NCBI GenBank assembly: GCA_006384855.1
Contig: VCJN01003119.1
Location: 157,298 to 221,297 of the forward strand
Reading direction: 5' to 3'
DNA: 64,000 nucleotides
Source of the DNA: Tetraselmis striata
Lineage: Eukaryota > Chlorophyta > Chlorodendrophyceae > Chlorodendrales > Chlorodendraceae
Shown: one piece after another, positions 34,501-49,883 of the stretch
Numbering within the stretch: the stretch's first letter is position 1
Layout of the letters: each line of letters opens with the position of its first letter
Translations under genes and position numbers: made by a program
Notes under the pieces: generated by a model
What the model saw: the letters and a program-made list of their open reading frames with translations, nothing else
Databases searched by the model: none
What the model was told of the DNA's origin: nothing

Positions 34501-37500
34501 AGCCAAAGTTAAAGCAGACGGGATTGTATTTTGCACGACGTGCCCGCAGCACCGAGAAAGAAGGGGCGGGGGGGGGGGGGGAGGCGCCCTGCGCTGGTCG
34601 CTCGGCTTATTGCGCGCGGGCGCGCGGAACCGAGGTGCTCCGAAACCAAACACGACCATGCATCATGCATCACTTTTTATCGCCACGCGCGCCCTCTGCA
34701 AGGTAGCGCGTATGAGAGTCTGAGGGGGTGTTTTGGGTCTTAGACTTTCTTTTAACTTACCCGCTAGACTGCAGGTAAGTTAAAAGAAACGGAAAACTTC
34801 GCATGCTCGCTCGTCCATGCATGCGCGGGCGCTGATGTGCTCCGAAACCAAAACACGACGACGCATTTTTCACCGGCACTCGGCTGCCAGTAGTTGCTGC
34901 ACCTGTGCCTGGCCGCGCCGGAAATGGAGCAGAGCATGGACATTTCTCATGGCTGATCCACGCCGCGCTAGACAAGCTGCTCCGAAACCAAAACGCAACG
35001 ACGTTGATTTACTATTCTTCGAGCAGCCCAGCCGCCCGAGCGCGCGTCTGCTACTGAAGAGGTTACCCATAATTCATGTTATCGATATGCGCGCGGTGTT
35101 GACACTCGACAAAATCGCCCTTCATTGCGACGACGAACGGCGACTACGGCGACGGCGACGCAGGTTCACGCTCTGAAACCAACACGACAATCCAACGGCC
35201 GACGTTGCTGAGTAGGCGCGCTGACATGAGACAACAACGTAGACGGCGACAACGCCATGTTTTCTACCGTTCTATCGCACCTCCTCTGCTGGAACGAAGA
35301 AACAAATGTGCCACCTCCGGTGCAAAAGCGCTACGGAACCGCTCAAGATGACGCAGTTTCTTCCTCTTCCGTGCCCTCATGAATTTAGAGCTTCAAAGTC
35401 CAAGTGTGCGGCGCTCTATCGGTTGGGCGCAGCTCACAAGGAGCCGGCGGCCAGGGTGGTGCGGGGGCACGGATGGCCTGCCTACCTTGACGTCATTCTC
35501 CTTTAGGAACGCATCAAAGCGAAGTGCATCCTCCTCCAGCATGGCCTCGTTGCACCGAACCTGTGGTGCATCAGTCCCTTCAGCACACCCGGATAATCAC
35601 AGCCGCACATGCATGGAGTCGTACCAAAGGGGCAGAGGGAGGGCGCTGGCCTGCTCCTCCCGCGCCGCCGTGCCGGACTCCAGCTTGAGGATCTCCTCCT
35701 TCTTTGTGTCCAGCTGCATCTGCACCAGAAAGATCTCGCGCTTCTTCCCGATGAAATCCTTCATGCTCTCCTTCTCCGTGCGCCGGAACTCGGCCGCCGC
35801 AGCGCCGCTCACCACCGCCATGTTGCCCGACCGCGCTGTGCCCGTTCCCCTGAACCATGCAATCCCCGCCCCGCCCATCAGTCTGCGCAAGCCCATCAGG
35901 CTCCCCCTCCCTCCCTCCCTCCCTCTCTCAGTCACAGAAATAAACAAGTACAGTATCGGCGAAGGCGGTGATGGAGATGGCAAGAGGGGGGGGTAAACAC
36001 TGCGCACCTGAAGCTGTCCATCTTCCCAGGCGGACGTGTGATCCTGCATGGCGTTACAAGCGCCGACTCGCGCAGTCAGCCGGGCAGTAAGTGGAGCGGA
36101 GTCTGCACAGTGAGAAGCTCCAAGGGAGATGGGGCGGCCAGTGGGCCGCGGCAGGGTGGGCGGAGGGCGCACATGTTGAGCCCGCCCGCCTTTGCGCCTT
36201 TGCGGGTGCGCTCCGTGCCGTCGTCGACGCATTCCTCCGCGTTGGGGTACGTCACGCGTGAGGTGAAGGTGCTCTTCTCGGCGACGCTGCAGCCCTGGGC
36301 CGGGCATGGAGGCGGGGGGTCAGAGCCGGGAAGAGGACAGCACGACAGGGGACTGTAGCCACGGCACTGAACGGTGTCAAGAGGGGCGCAGCCACGGCTG
36401 TCTCAAATGTCTGAGCCAAAGCAACCTGCAGCCGCTTTAGTGTCGGCCTTTACTGGTGCCTCGCCAGCGCGGAAATCAAATGTGATGGTTATCATCTGTC
36501 TGCCCTCTTGGTGGTAATGATGGTGGGCCGCGAGGAGGGGAGGCGGGGGGGGGGGGGGGGGGGGGGGGGGGATGGCGCATGACTGCAATTGATTGTTGTG
36601 ATTGAGCTCGCGCAGAGTGTGTCGTATATGTCAGCTCGGGTGCTGAAGCACTTGTACGGAACCCGGGACAGCAGACCTTCTGGAGGTGCCTACCAGGAAT
36701 GTTAGCTCCCAAACATACCGATTTCATATTCAGAGAGAGCGGGGGGAGAGAGAGAAAGAGGCCTTGCAAGTGGTATAAGGGCAACACCTCCTCCCAAGTT
36801 TGTAATCAACTTACATATTCAAGAAAGATATTCAGTTTTGGGTATGAGTAGGCAAAAGGCAGGAACTGTCTGAGACGTGTTGCGTTGAAGGTACGTCCGC
36901 CCCCGTAGCAAGCGGATTGGCAACGCATCAGGCGTGTCATGAGCACGGGATGCGGCGGCGCTTTGAGTGGGGGCGCTCGCGGATGGGCACGCGGCTGACA
37001 TCGCACGAGTACCCGGAATGGCGAGCAGCTGGGGGAGCTGTGGGCCTGGGCTGCTGGCCTGCCGGCAGTAGGGCAGGGCCAAGCTAGATGAACCGCTTAG
37101 AGAAGGGGAGGTGGGGCAGCGGCTCACCTGCAGCCGCGCGCGCTCCTCCGCCTTGGCCAGCTTCTCCTGCTTCCGCATCGCGAAGACGTCCTCCTTCTGC
37201 GGGACCACAAAGGGGTTGCCGCCTGGCGCGGGGCGCATGCTGATGGGCGGCACAGGCGCAGGCAGGCAGGCAGCCGCGGCGTCAGCACCCCCAGCGGGCA
37301 CACAGCCCACCTCGCAAGGGCAACCGCCGCCGCTGGAGGGGGGCGGAGGGGCATCACCTCTGCGCCAACTGCTCCTTCACCTGCACGATTGCCATCTCGG
37401 TCTTGGCAGTCCCGCTCTCGGGCTGCGGCGCCTCTATCAGCCCGCGTCCATTCTGCAGGAACGCAGCTCACCACTGTCAGGGCGGCATGTCTGCTCACGG

Positions 37501-37852
37501 AATGTATGTGGGTGTGGGTGTGGGTGTGTGGGTGGAATGAGGTGCGGTGAGGTGTCTGATCCTGGCACCCGGCTATGAGGTGAAAGGGTGAAAGGGGGCT
37601 GGGGGGTAAGGGGAGACAGGGCGGGGGAGGGTGGGCAAAGCTGAGAGGGAAACGGGGCTGATGGAGGGGAAGGGGGGATGGTGGAAGAGGGGGGGGGGGG
37701 GGGGGGGGGGGGGGGGTGGAGGGGAGGGGGGGGAGCACCTCTGACCGGAACGAGCCTGCGCGTGAGTTGCCCCGCGACTTGCTGATGGGCGGGAAGCGCG
37801 ACTCTCCCCGTGACGCCCCTGCGCCGCCCACTCCACTGCTGTTGGTGGGCAT
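31563..37852 (-). CDS. CFAP100: CFAP100/MIA1 axonemal coiled-coil protein (DUF4200)
   Basis: Fourteen exons join in frame to about 649 residues: 37852-37739, 37452-37358, 37239-37128, 36294-36173, 36043-36008, 35849-35609, 35560-35486, 34370-34128, 33322-33023, 32862-32714, 32602-32507, 32344-32278, 32200-32036 and 31697-31563 (TAG). Marks shared with animal CFAP100/CCDC37 and algal MIA1: 'NPFVVPQKEDVFAMRKQEK', the DUF4200 coiled coil (about 185-305, 'KKREIFLVQMQLDTKKEEI', 'AESKAKIDKIQEIKHLHLQI'), 'YKAFIDGLTPQEFF', 'HPQELLERYRELESKNLFLI', and a basic 'EKERRKQLREEKIEEQR' helix. In Chlamydomonas MIA1 with MIA2/CFAP73 forms the MIA complex that regulates inner dynein arm f. Exon 10's acceptor (32862) and the residues at the exon 6/7 junction are the least certain. 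Confidence 0.92.
33480..33700. repeat. AT-rich palindromic stretch in CFAP100 intron 8
   Basis: Dense ATATAT/TATATG phrases with several short inverted repeats ('catatatatatatg'-like). The surroundings are far richer in GC. Confidence 0.6.
33795..33910 (+). repeat. Dispersed 'gcgtctcta' repeat, copy 2 of 3 (partial)
   Basis: Matches the first half of 22516-22735: 'caagacaggacttgg', 'gtggaacccttgcagcgtc', 'agttacgaaaagccctaggt'. It lies in CFAP100 intron 8. Confidence 0.55.
34630..35195. repeat. 'tgctccgaaacc' repeats in CFAP100 intron 7
   Basis: The phrase 'tgctccgaaaccaaa' followed by 'cacgac' or 'cgcaacgac' occurs near 34637, 34838 and 34978, with a weaker copy near 35173. Spacing is irregular (about 140-200 bp). 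Confidence 0.65.
34746..34789. repeat. Perfect 16-bp hairpin in CFAP100 intron 7
   Basis: 'tttcttttaacttacc' (34746-34761) and its exact complement (34774-34789) flank a 12-nt loop. Each arm end reads GGTAAGT on one strand. Confidence 0.9.
37684..37717 (+). repeat. Poly-G tract in CFAP100 intron 1
   Basis: About 28 G's in a row (poly-C in the sense of the gene), a short way downstream of the exon 1 donor at 37738. Confidence 0.9.
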
Positions 37853-37904
37853 GCTGGCTGGGCAAGTACAGTTGCCTGTTCTCGCTAGATATAATTGCAC
37901 GCCT

Positions 37905-38018
<114 letters not shown>

Positions 38019-39778
38019 AGGGATAGAGGAAGTCAAGCAGCTGGGGCACTAGGCAGGCTCAGCGGCATTGCCGTGCATGTTGGGCAGTGTGGCGCACCAT
38101 CGGGCTCCAGCCCGCCCACCATCGCCGCCTCACGGCCCGCCTCGCTGCTGCGCCTGCACAGGGGCACAGCAGCTCAGCGGGTCAGATCCCGCAGCGCATC
38201 CCCCCCCCCCCCCCCCCCCCTTGAGCTACCCCCAGGTGAGGCACACCCTGCATGCCAGCCATGCTGGGCGGGAATGCACCCCTCATTATATACACATGCT
38301 CGACAGCGCCTGCTGCTGCACCGCAGATATGATGCCCTCCGGCCAGCTGCACTTCGTGTAATGGAAATTCTCTCCCGCATGCCCGCTCTCTGTCTCACTT
38401 GCGGACCTCAGGCGCGCCGCTTGTCAGCCACGTCCCATGCCCAGCATCCGTACACTTTCGCTCCCCCCCCCCCCCCCTTCTGCCCGTCTCTCCGCACGCC
38501 TCCCTTCCCTGGGGAGGAGGAGGGTGTAAGGAAGAGTTCCCCTCCCTCCCCCCACGGCAAGCGACCAGGTGCATTTCGAGCGTGGGCCGTCCGACAGTGA
38601 GGGCGCACCTCCTGATGGCTGAGGGACGGGCGGCGCCAGCTGCACGCAGCCGAGCCGCCCACCGGCGGTCAGCTGGCGGCGCGCAACGGAGGGCTGCCGT
38701 CTGCTGTCGGACCGCCGCTCTCCGAGAGGGGCGGCTGTCAGCTGCTCTCGGGACGCCGCTCTCCGGGAGGGGCGGCTGTTGCCTGCTGCCGGGCCGCCGC
38801 TCCCCCGAAGGGACGGCTATCGGCCCGCTTCTCCCCGTGCGCCCGCCGCAGCAAAGGAACCAGCGGAAGGGGTGCCTCGCTACCAGCTTCAGGCGCTGCA
38901 CCTAAATATCGGTACCCTCGTCCCTGTCGTAGTCGCAACCTATTGCAAACATAACGTGGAGAGGTGGTGCAACTGTTGGCTCGCTCCTCCGTCGTCACCG
39001 TGCGGACAACATGCCGTGCCGCCACCTGTACCATACCTGATGTCGCTCCGCACATGCCGCAACTGCCGTGTTGACGGAGGAAGTACTGGTACCCGGCCGT
39101 TACTCCATTAGCGACGACTACAGTACGATACCGGTAGCATATATAGCAGACAAAAAAGGATTATTTCGAGAACTGGAGATGAATATAAAGCAGAATTTAT
39201 CAGTAGCAGACACGACGGGCAGCAGGCGCGCCCGTACGATTTAGATTATATAAATAGCGCCATGACCAGAGAATCACCGACAGTATGATCGAAAAAGCTC
39301 GGCACAGTATAAATGCATCGGGTGCTTTAATGCTCATCGGATTTACCCAATATTGAAATGTAATGATACGAATTGCAACCGCCTATCTTTAAGGTAGTCA
39401 CTTCCTATCGATAATAATATGGATGCTGCTGCGCTGCGCCGGCCCTGGTACTTAGCGTCTGTTGTGCCTTGTCCCCCGCGCCCCCCTGCCTACCTCCCGT
39501 AGTAAGGACTTAGTACTTTGCCTTGGCCCGACTCTACCCCGTGTAGTAACCAAACCCATTGCGTGTCGGTCCGGCGCCGCATCCCGTCCGGCCCGCCTGG
39601 CGCTGCGCTGCGCTGCGCCACGCTGCGCTGCGCTGCGCGGCGCGCGCCTTGCGCTGGGCTGGCGTCCCGCGCCCGCCGACTGTACGGGTACCATGTACCA
39701 GTACAGTAGGTTGCGCTGCTATGGCGTTCCACCCTCCCAACACTCCAACATCTCTGCCCATCGTCCTCTGCCCCCCCC

Positions 39779-39818
<40 letters not shown>

Positions 39819-40479
39819 ACCGGCTACTGCGCACACGCACCGAGCAAGCCCTTCTCCATTCTTCCACAGATCGGCTGGCTCGCTCTAGCAAACTACTGCC
39901 CCCGCCGCCACAGCCGCCACAGCTGCAGCGCCACGTCACCCATACCGACTGGGAGTAATAGGAAGGAAAGCGAAAATAGACAAGCAGCAGCAGCTCCTTT
40001 CCGCGCGAAAGTGAGACTCGCGGCGCAGCTTCCAAGGCGGTCTCCGGCCACACGGAGCACACGCTACGCCCTCTCCACACACTGCCACACAGCACGTCCT
40101 GATTGTTGAACGAGGGGTCACCTGTCCGTCGAATGCTGCGAGGTACCCCTCCCCCCCCCCCTTCTCCCACCGCGCCCTGCTCTCGCACCGCCACTCCACG
40201 GGAACTAGGGCAGGAACAGACACGGCGGGAAGGAACAGGCACCCTTCAAATACTACCCGTACTTTATCGGTGAATACCGTACATATTGGATAGCATTTTT
40301 GAATACGAGTATATGAAATCGATATGCATCCGCGAGCAGCAGCAGCCGCATCATATCGATGTTTGATCGTACGACCCAGTCGCTACGCTTGCGAAGAATT
40401 GGGGACTACTGTAATCCAGCGTTCCTACATCGCCAGTACTGTACCTAGTACGGTACTGTTTTTTTCCCCGCCGCCGGGA
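38019..40479. other. Intergenic region between divergent CFAP100 and the RING gene
   Basis: Holds a 41-bp tandem (38707-38825), a GCTGC-rich tract (39598-39640), a long C run (39770-39818) and C runs near 38200 and 38463. No coding exon is supported. Confidence 0.45.
38705..38825 (+). repeat. About 41-bp GC-rich tandem, 3 units
   Basis: Units start 'ggaccgccgctctcc',  'ggacgccgctctcc' and 'ggccgccgctccc' at about 38707, 38749 and 38790. Each contains the near-palindrome 'ccgctctcc...gggg(a)cgg'. Confidence 0.7.
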
Positions 40480-40640
40480 CTTTTTGCTAGCGTCTCTAAA
40501 CCGTTTGGGCAGCGAAAGAGTTACGGGAAGCCCTGCCCTGGGGAGGGGCGACGCCCCGTGATAGTCAAGCAAATTCTGCAAGACTAACTAGCGGCCAGCG
40601 ATCGAATTTCCAACACTGTTGGATCACGGTCTAGAACACT
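40480..40640 (+). repeat. Dispersed 'gcgtctcta' repeat, copy 3 of 3
   Basis: Matches 22560-22735: 'gctagcgtctctaaa', 'agttacgggaagccct', 'tgatagtcaagcaaatt', 'gcaagactaac', 'gcgatcgaatttccaacact', 'ttggatcac'. Confidence 0.6.
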
Positions 40641-41082
40641 GCCATCAAAGTACACGGCACTGACCACGAAAGGTCCGCCCTACCCGTTTGGGCGTCGGCC
40701 CATTCGAGTAACGCGAGTCGGGGCAGGGCCCAATCCCGCGATCGCGCTTCTGGCGCCGCCGGTTGCCCCCCTTCTGCTGCAAGTGCAATGCATCTCAATC
40801 GCTCGCCCACGCCCTCACCACGAGCCTGTAGCGGATGGGGTGCGGCTGGGTTTTTTTCCGTGTATTTCTGGACCCAGGTACAACCATAAGATAAGTAAAC
40901 TACTGTGTGGAAAGGGGTTGCCCACCAAAGGGGGGGGGGGGGGGGGCGACAACTGTTGCTATCGCTGTTGCGGCTGCTGCCCATACTGAAACAGTCAACG
41001 ACGGCGTGCCCGCCCATGAAGCCCCTTCCCTGGCTGATTGCGCTTTGCCTGCTGGCCGTTGGCGAGCGCAGCCCTGGCAGGC
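40641..41082. other. Upstream of the RING gene
   Basis: GC-rich with a G run at 40931-40946. No exon or promoter element is identified. Confidence 0.4.
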
Positions 41083-42675
41083 ATGACCGGTATGGCGAGC
41101 GCGATGCCGCGCTTGTCAGATGATGGCGGAATGGAGGTGGAGATCATCAGCACCGACGAGGAGGCGGGGCCCTCTAGCAGCGCGCCACGCCCTGGGCAGC
41201 CCCGTGCGCCCCCCCCCCCCCCCCCCCAATTCCCACCTCCGCCTTCTCCTGTTGGGGTGTCCTCCATGCCCTCACTGAGAGTGCTGCCCACACCCGCCAA
41301 CAGCGACCATTATTCGCCCGCCTCATAGTTCCTCATGAAGTAGCACATGAGAATTGCGAGATACCCATTGATCGCAAAGCTACAGAACAGTACGGGCGCT
41401 GATGATAGGACTACCGATCCAGCTGTGGCTTTGCGAGAATGGTTGATGCCATTGATCATTTTGGCTGCAGAGCTGCTGGCATGACGACTGTGTATTCATT
41501 GTGAGCTTGCCTGTTATTCTGATATACAACGTAATTGTGGTCCCCCAGCGGTGTTGGCGGGTGGGGTTGGTTGTGCGGGGGGGGGGGGGGGGGGGTTCCG
41601 GAACATGACTAGACAGCATACCTGAAGCGTGGGAACACTATCCGGTCGTCGTCCCGGGGGCGGACTACCTGTAGCGCCTGCTGCCCTGCCCGATAGGAGC
41701 ATCAGCCTTTCCTGCCTGGCTTGTGACGCAGCGGCTGATCCTGCCCGTCCCTGCTGCTCTAATGCAGCGGCGTCGGGCCATCGGCGGCGGCGGCCCATCC
41801 CCGTCCGCTTGCGGCAAAGGAGCAGCAACGTGCGTCCAGCCCGCCCCCCGGGCGTCACCCGCGAATGCAGCTCTCCCCGCCGCGTTATGGTTAATAGTCT
41901 GCTGACGTGTGCTGTGGGCGATTGGTGGCTGGTTTCGCAGGCGGGGGAGGTGATTGACCTCACGTCGGAGTCGCCGGAGGCCGTAGCCAGGGACGCGGGC
42001 GACGAGGAGGTGGTCTTTGTCAGCGCCCGCCAGCCTGCCAAGCGCCGGCGGCTGCTGCCCGCGGTGAAGACACCGGGCAGCAAGGGCGGTGTGGTGCCGC
42101 AGCTGCCCACGCCGCCGCCCAACCACTCCTACAAGTGCCCGGTGTGCCTGGAGACCTGCAGGAGCATGACCTCCACGACATGCGGGTGCGCCTGGGCGCC
42201 CTCCCTCCCCACCCCACCGAAATGCTGCACTGTTCTATGAGGTTGGGGGTTCAGTGTTGTTTCAGACCCCCGGTGCAAGCCGTATCTGCCACACGCCATC
42301 TCGTACAAACATCAAAGGCTCATTATTGAAACTATGTTCACTGCAAATATGATTATCCACCATCACAATGCAATGTCAAAGCAGGTTGGCTCTGACATGC
42401 AGTTTATTATTCGCGCCGCCGTGCGGAGGATTCACTGATACCCCGAAATTGCTTCCAATGCAAAATACAAACTGCAATTATTGCCCCCCCCCCCCCCCCC
42501 CCCTTCTCCCCCCCGCGCTCCACACGTGAACTTGAGAGATGTGGGCTGCCTGTTGGGACGCAGGCACGTGTTCTGCGAGGAGTGCATCCGCATGGCCATC
42601 CGCACGCAGAAGAAGTGCCCCACGTGCCGGAAGAACCTCACCGCCCGCCAGCTGCACCGCATCTACCTCTCATGA
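41083..42675 (+). CDS. RNF4/SLX8-like SUMO-targeted RING ubiquitin ligase
   Basis: Four exons join in frame to 179 residues: 41083-41203, 41768-41829, 41941-42185 and 42564-42675 (TGA). Three SUMO-interaction-like strings next to acids come first: 'MEVEIISTDEE' (about 16-26), 'GEVIDLTSESPE' and 'EEVVFVSA'. Then a basic patch 'KRRRLLP' and a C-terminal C3HC4 RING: C-x2-C-x11-C-x-H-x2-C-x2-C-x10-C-x2-C, with 'CPVCLE', 'TTCGHVFCEEC' and 'KKCPTCRKNL'. Size and order (SIMs, basic patch, terminal RING) match RNF4 (190 residues) and yeast Slx8-type ligases, which ubiquitinate poly-SUMO proteins in the nucleus during genome maintenance. All donors are GTGCG. The Cys/His ligands are split by the last intron between Cys 3 and His 4. 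Confidence 0.88.
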
Positions 42676-42777
42676 CCGCGCCACAGCGGGTGATACCTTG
42701 CTGGGGCATCAACCGAGCCCAGCCAGCTGCCCGCCCCAATGAGGCAATAAAGAGAATTCTGCTATTTCTGGCAATTA

Positions 42778-42782
42778 TGTAA
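42778..42782 (+). promoter_or_regulatory. TGTAA poly(A) motif of the RING gene
   Basis: TGTAA 103 nt after the TGA stop. Confidence 0.6.
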
Positions 42783-42979
42783 TAATAATGGTATAACAGC
42801 GCACCTGCGCGAGCTGCCCTGCGCCCGCATCAGCAAAGCACGCTCCGCCTTCACGAGCCTTCCTGTGTGAGCCAACCTTAGGCGCTGTGGATGGCTGCGC
42901 TGGGCAGCTGGGCTCCACTCACACGCACGGCTGCGCTATCGGAGCCAGAGACATCCCTCCCTCCCAGGAATTCGCATCA

Positions 42980-42984
42980 TTACA
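42980..42984 (-). promoter_or_regulatory. TGTAA poly(A) motif of the 43-residue gene
   Basis: TGTAA on the minus strand, 89 nt after the stop at 43073. This supports the small frame being expressed. Confidence 0.45.
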
Positions 42985-43072
42985 GGCCGCGCCGCCCGGC
43001 GATGACTCTGGCTGAGCCGGGTACCTGAACCTCAGCTAGGGTAGCCCATGCGGGCCCAACCAGGCAGCGCCC

Positions 43073-43204
43073 TCATAGCGCCTTCTGGAAGCGGTCCATC
43101 CAGCCCTCTACCTTCTCCCGCACCGCCTTGTTCAGCGTCCAGCCCACGGCGACGCCCGCGAGGAAGCTAGCCAGCGCGATTTTGGCGCACGTGCTGCCCT
43201 CCAT
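43073..43204 (-). CDS. 43-residue single-span membrane protein, unknown
   Basis: ATG 43204 to TGA 43073, no intron. The protein has a short polar start, one hydrophobic helix ('KIALASFLAGVAVGWTL', about 8-24) and a basic amphipathic tail ('NKAVREKVEGWMDRFQKAL'). No family was recognised. The shape resembles small organelle membrane proteins such as small TOM or MICOS subunits, but that is only an analogy. An in-frame TGTAA follows at 42984-42980. The open frame extends upstream without an ATG, so an extra 5' exon is possible. It is divergent from RSP23. Confidence 0.5.
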   Translation of the reverse strand: MEGSTCAKIALASFLAGVAVGWTLNKAVREKVEGWMDRFQKAL

Positions 43205-44069
43205 GGCTTCCGGCGCACCGCGATACGGTTGTTGGCTCCCCAGGGCGGCCTTGTTGTCGTAGTCACCTCTGAGCTGGCGCACGCGCCTGGCGCTGCAGCG
43301 GATCGTTAGGGCTGCCCGCGTTGCCTGTCGACCGTGGTCACGCTACCTGGGTACCACGCTGCGTGGGTGGTGGCAGCGGTGTCCTTCGCGCTCCTGCGCT
43401 CTGGGCTTTGTTCCGTCTGCAGCGAGCGGCAGTATGAGCATCGATCGCGCTGCAACCTACCTCGCAGGCACGCGGATCCGGATCGGTCGGTGCTCGTCGG
43501 CGACCATCATTCACCGTGCGAACTCTCTACTAGAAGGATTACATGGGCTGTAGCGGACTAGCGGGGGGCGGCTGCTGTCAGTCGTCTTGGGTGCGCGCTC
43601 TACGGCGGCGGTGCTCTGCTTCGGGCGGTGATCTCAACGGATGATATTCGTAAATATTCCCGTCTAGCTGGCGCTATAACTCACCACTCAGGATTATACA
43701 CGGCAGGATCCCGTGCCCAGCGCGGTCATCTGGGGGCGCCTACGGGTACTGCGACTAGGATGACGATTGTCCCCCGCCACATGCCGCCGCTGCATGTGAG
43801 CGAGTGAGTCCAGCCATGGGGCAGTAGATGCCAGCTGCAGTTCCGCACCCCAGCTAGCCTGCTCCCGAAGCTGCCCAACAGCTGCAACATCGAGACAAAT
43901 CTCGCAGAAGCTGCGACCTGAGCTACCCAGTCCTGCTGCGCTGCGCGGCTGCATCTGCGCTCGTCAGCGGCAGACCGGGGACGAGGCGGAGGGGACAGAC
44001 ACCCGCTCAGGTCCTCAGGCCGCGTGAGGCCGCCTGAAGCCAGCGGGGCGGTGCGCGAGAGGGAGCGCC
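43205..44069. other. Divergent promoter region between the small gene and RSP23
   Basis: 865 bp without a supported exon, flanked by starts on opposite strands. No obvious shared promoter motif. Confidence 0.4.
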
Positions 44070-48919
<4,850 letters not shown>

Positions 48920-49883
48920 TGCGGCTACCGACCGCCGCTTGCGCATCGATAGTACTCCCGCCCATTTATCAGACTGTCCAGGGTGTAGCAGGGCGACCGC
49001 ACGCCGGCCTGGCGGAGTTCGCTTCCCCTTCATGCACGTGGCGAGTCTAGGTGGCGGATCCACAGCGGATAGTCTGTCCTACCCCCCCCCCCCCCCCCCA
49101 GATGTCCCATGTGTAATTACTATATACAGGCAGCGGCGGCTGCGGCTGTGCCTCCCTCCCCACCAACCCTGAGAAGATAGATAACAGTGATCCCACACGT
49201 TACTGTGGGAGATCAGCCATTTCATTGTGGAAGATCAACCCGTCAACCCTGCGTCCCCCGCCTGGACGCCTCAGCCCTCAGACCCCCCTGCCCCCCTGGA
49301 CCTTGCCCCTCTCCAGGCCTGACTGTAAGGTGTCAAGCACCCCCCTATCCGCCCCCCTCTCAGTAGGCCCGCTGTGTCCGCCGCAAACATCACCCCCTAA
49401 ATACCCAGCTTTTCGAGGTACTGGTAGCCCCGCATGCCGCATGCCACTGCACGGGCGGGTGGAACAGGGCAGCGCGTAAACATTTGGAGGGACGACGTCC
49501 TGCGACGACTACTGGTGCGTACGCTCCCCATTCCCATTGACCTTTTGCTGTGTAACCCCACCTCAGTTTACTTGCCTCGCTCAATGGCGACCTGCCGTGC
49601 TATTCTATCCTATGAAGTACTTTGACAGCTGAATCAGCGATGCGTCGATTTTTCAGAAAATTAAAAAAAAAACGGGTTCTATATCACTTGCCTACAGTTC
49701 CATCAATTGCATTGCCAGCGCTTTGAAGTATCAGAGTTTTCTTTCCATTATCAGCAGCGAGTAGCGAGTACCAGTACCAGTACCTCCGAACCGTGAGATC
49801 GTAATCGGACTGCTGTGTAATTAAGGACCGTGGGTGGTCGGGCGGGCGGGCGGGTGGGCGGGTGGGTGGGTGGATTATAGTAC
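48920..49883. other. 3' side of RSP23 and compositional boundary
   Basis: Holds the RSP23 TGTAA (49112) and the last long C run of the window (49083-49099). From about 49540 on, GC falls and no G or C run of ten or more is seen. A GGGC/GGGT tract lies at 49838-49873. No gene is supported. Confidence 0.5.
49112..49116 (+). promoter_or_regulatory. TGTAA poly(A) motif of RSP23
   Basis: TGTAA 193 nt after the RSP23 TAG. Confidence 0.55.

Noticed and set aside
35379..35996. A 205-codon plus-strand frame
   Set aside because: Opposite strand of CFAP100 exons 6 and 7, which are supported by conserved coiled-coil sequence.
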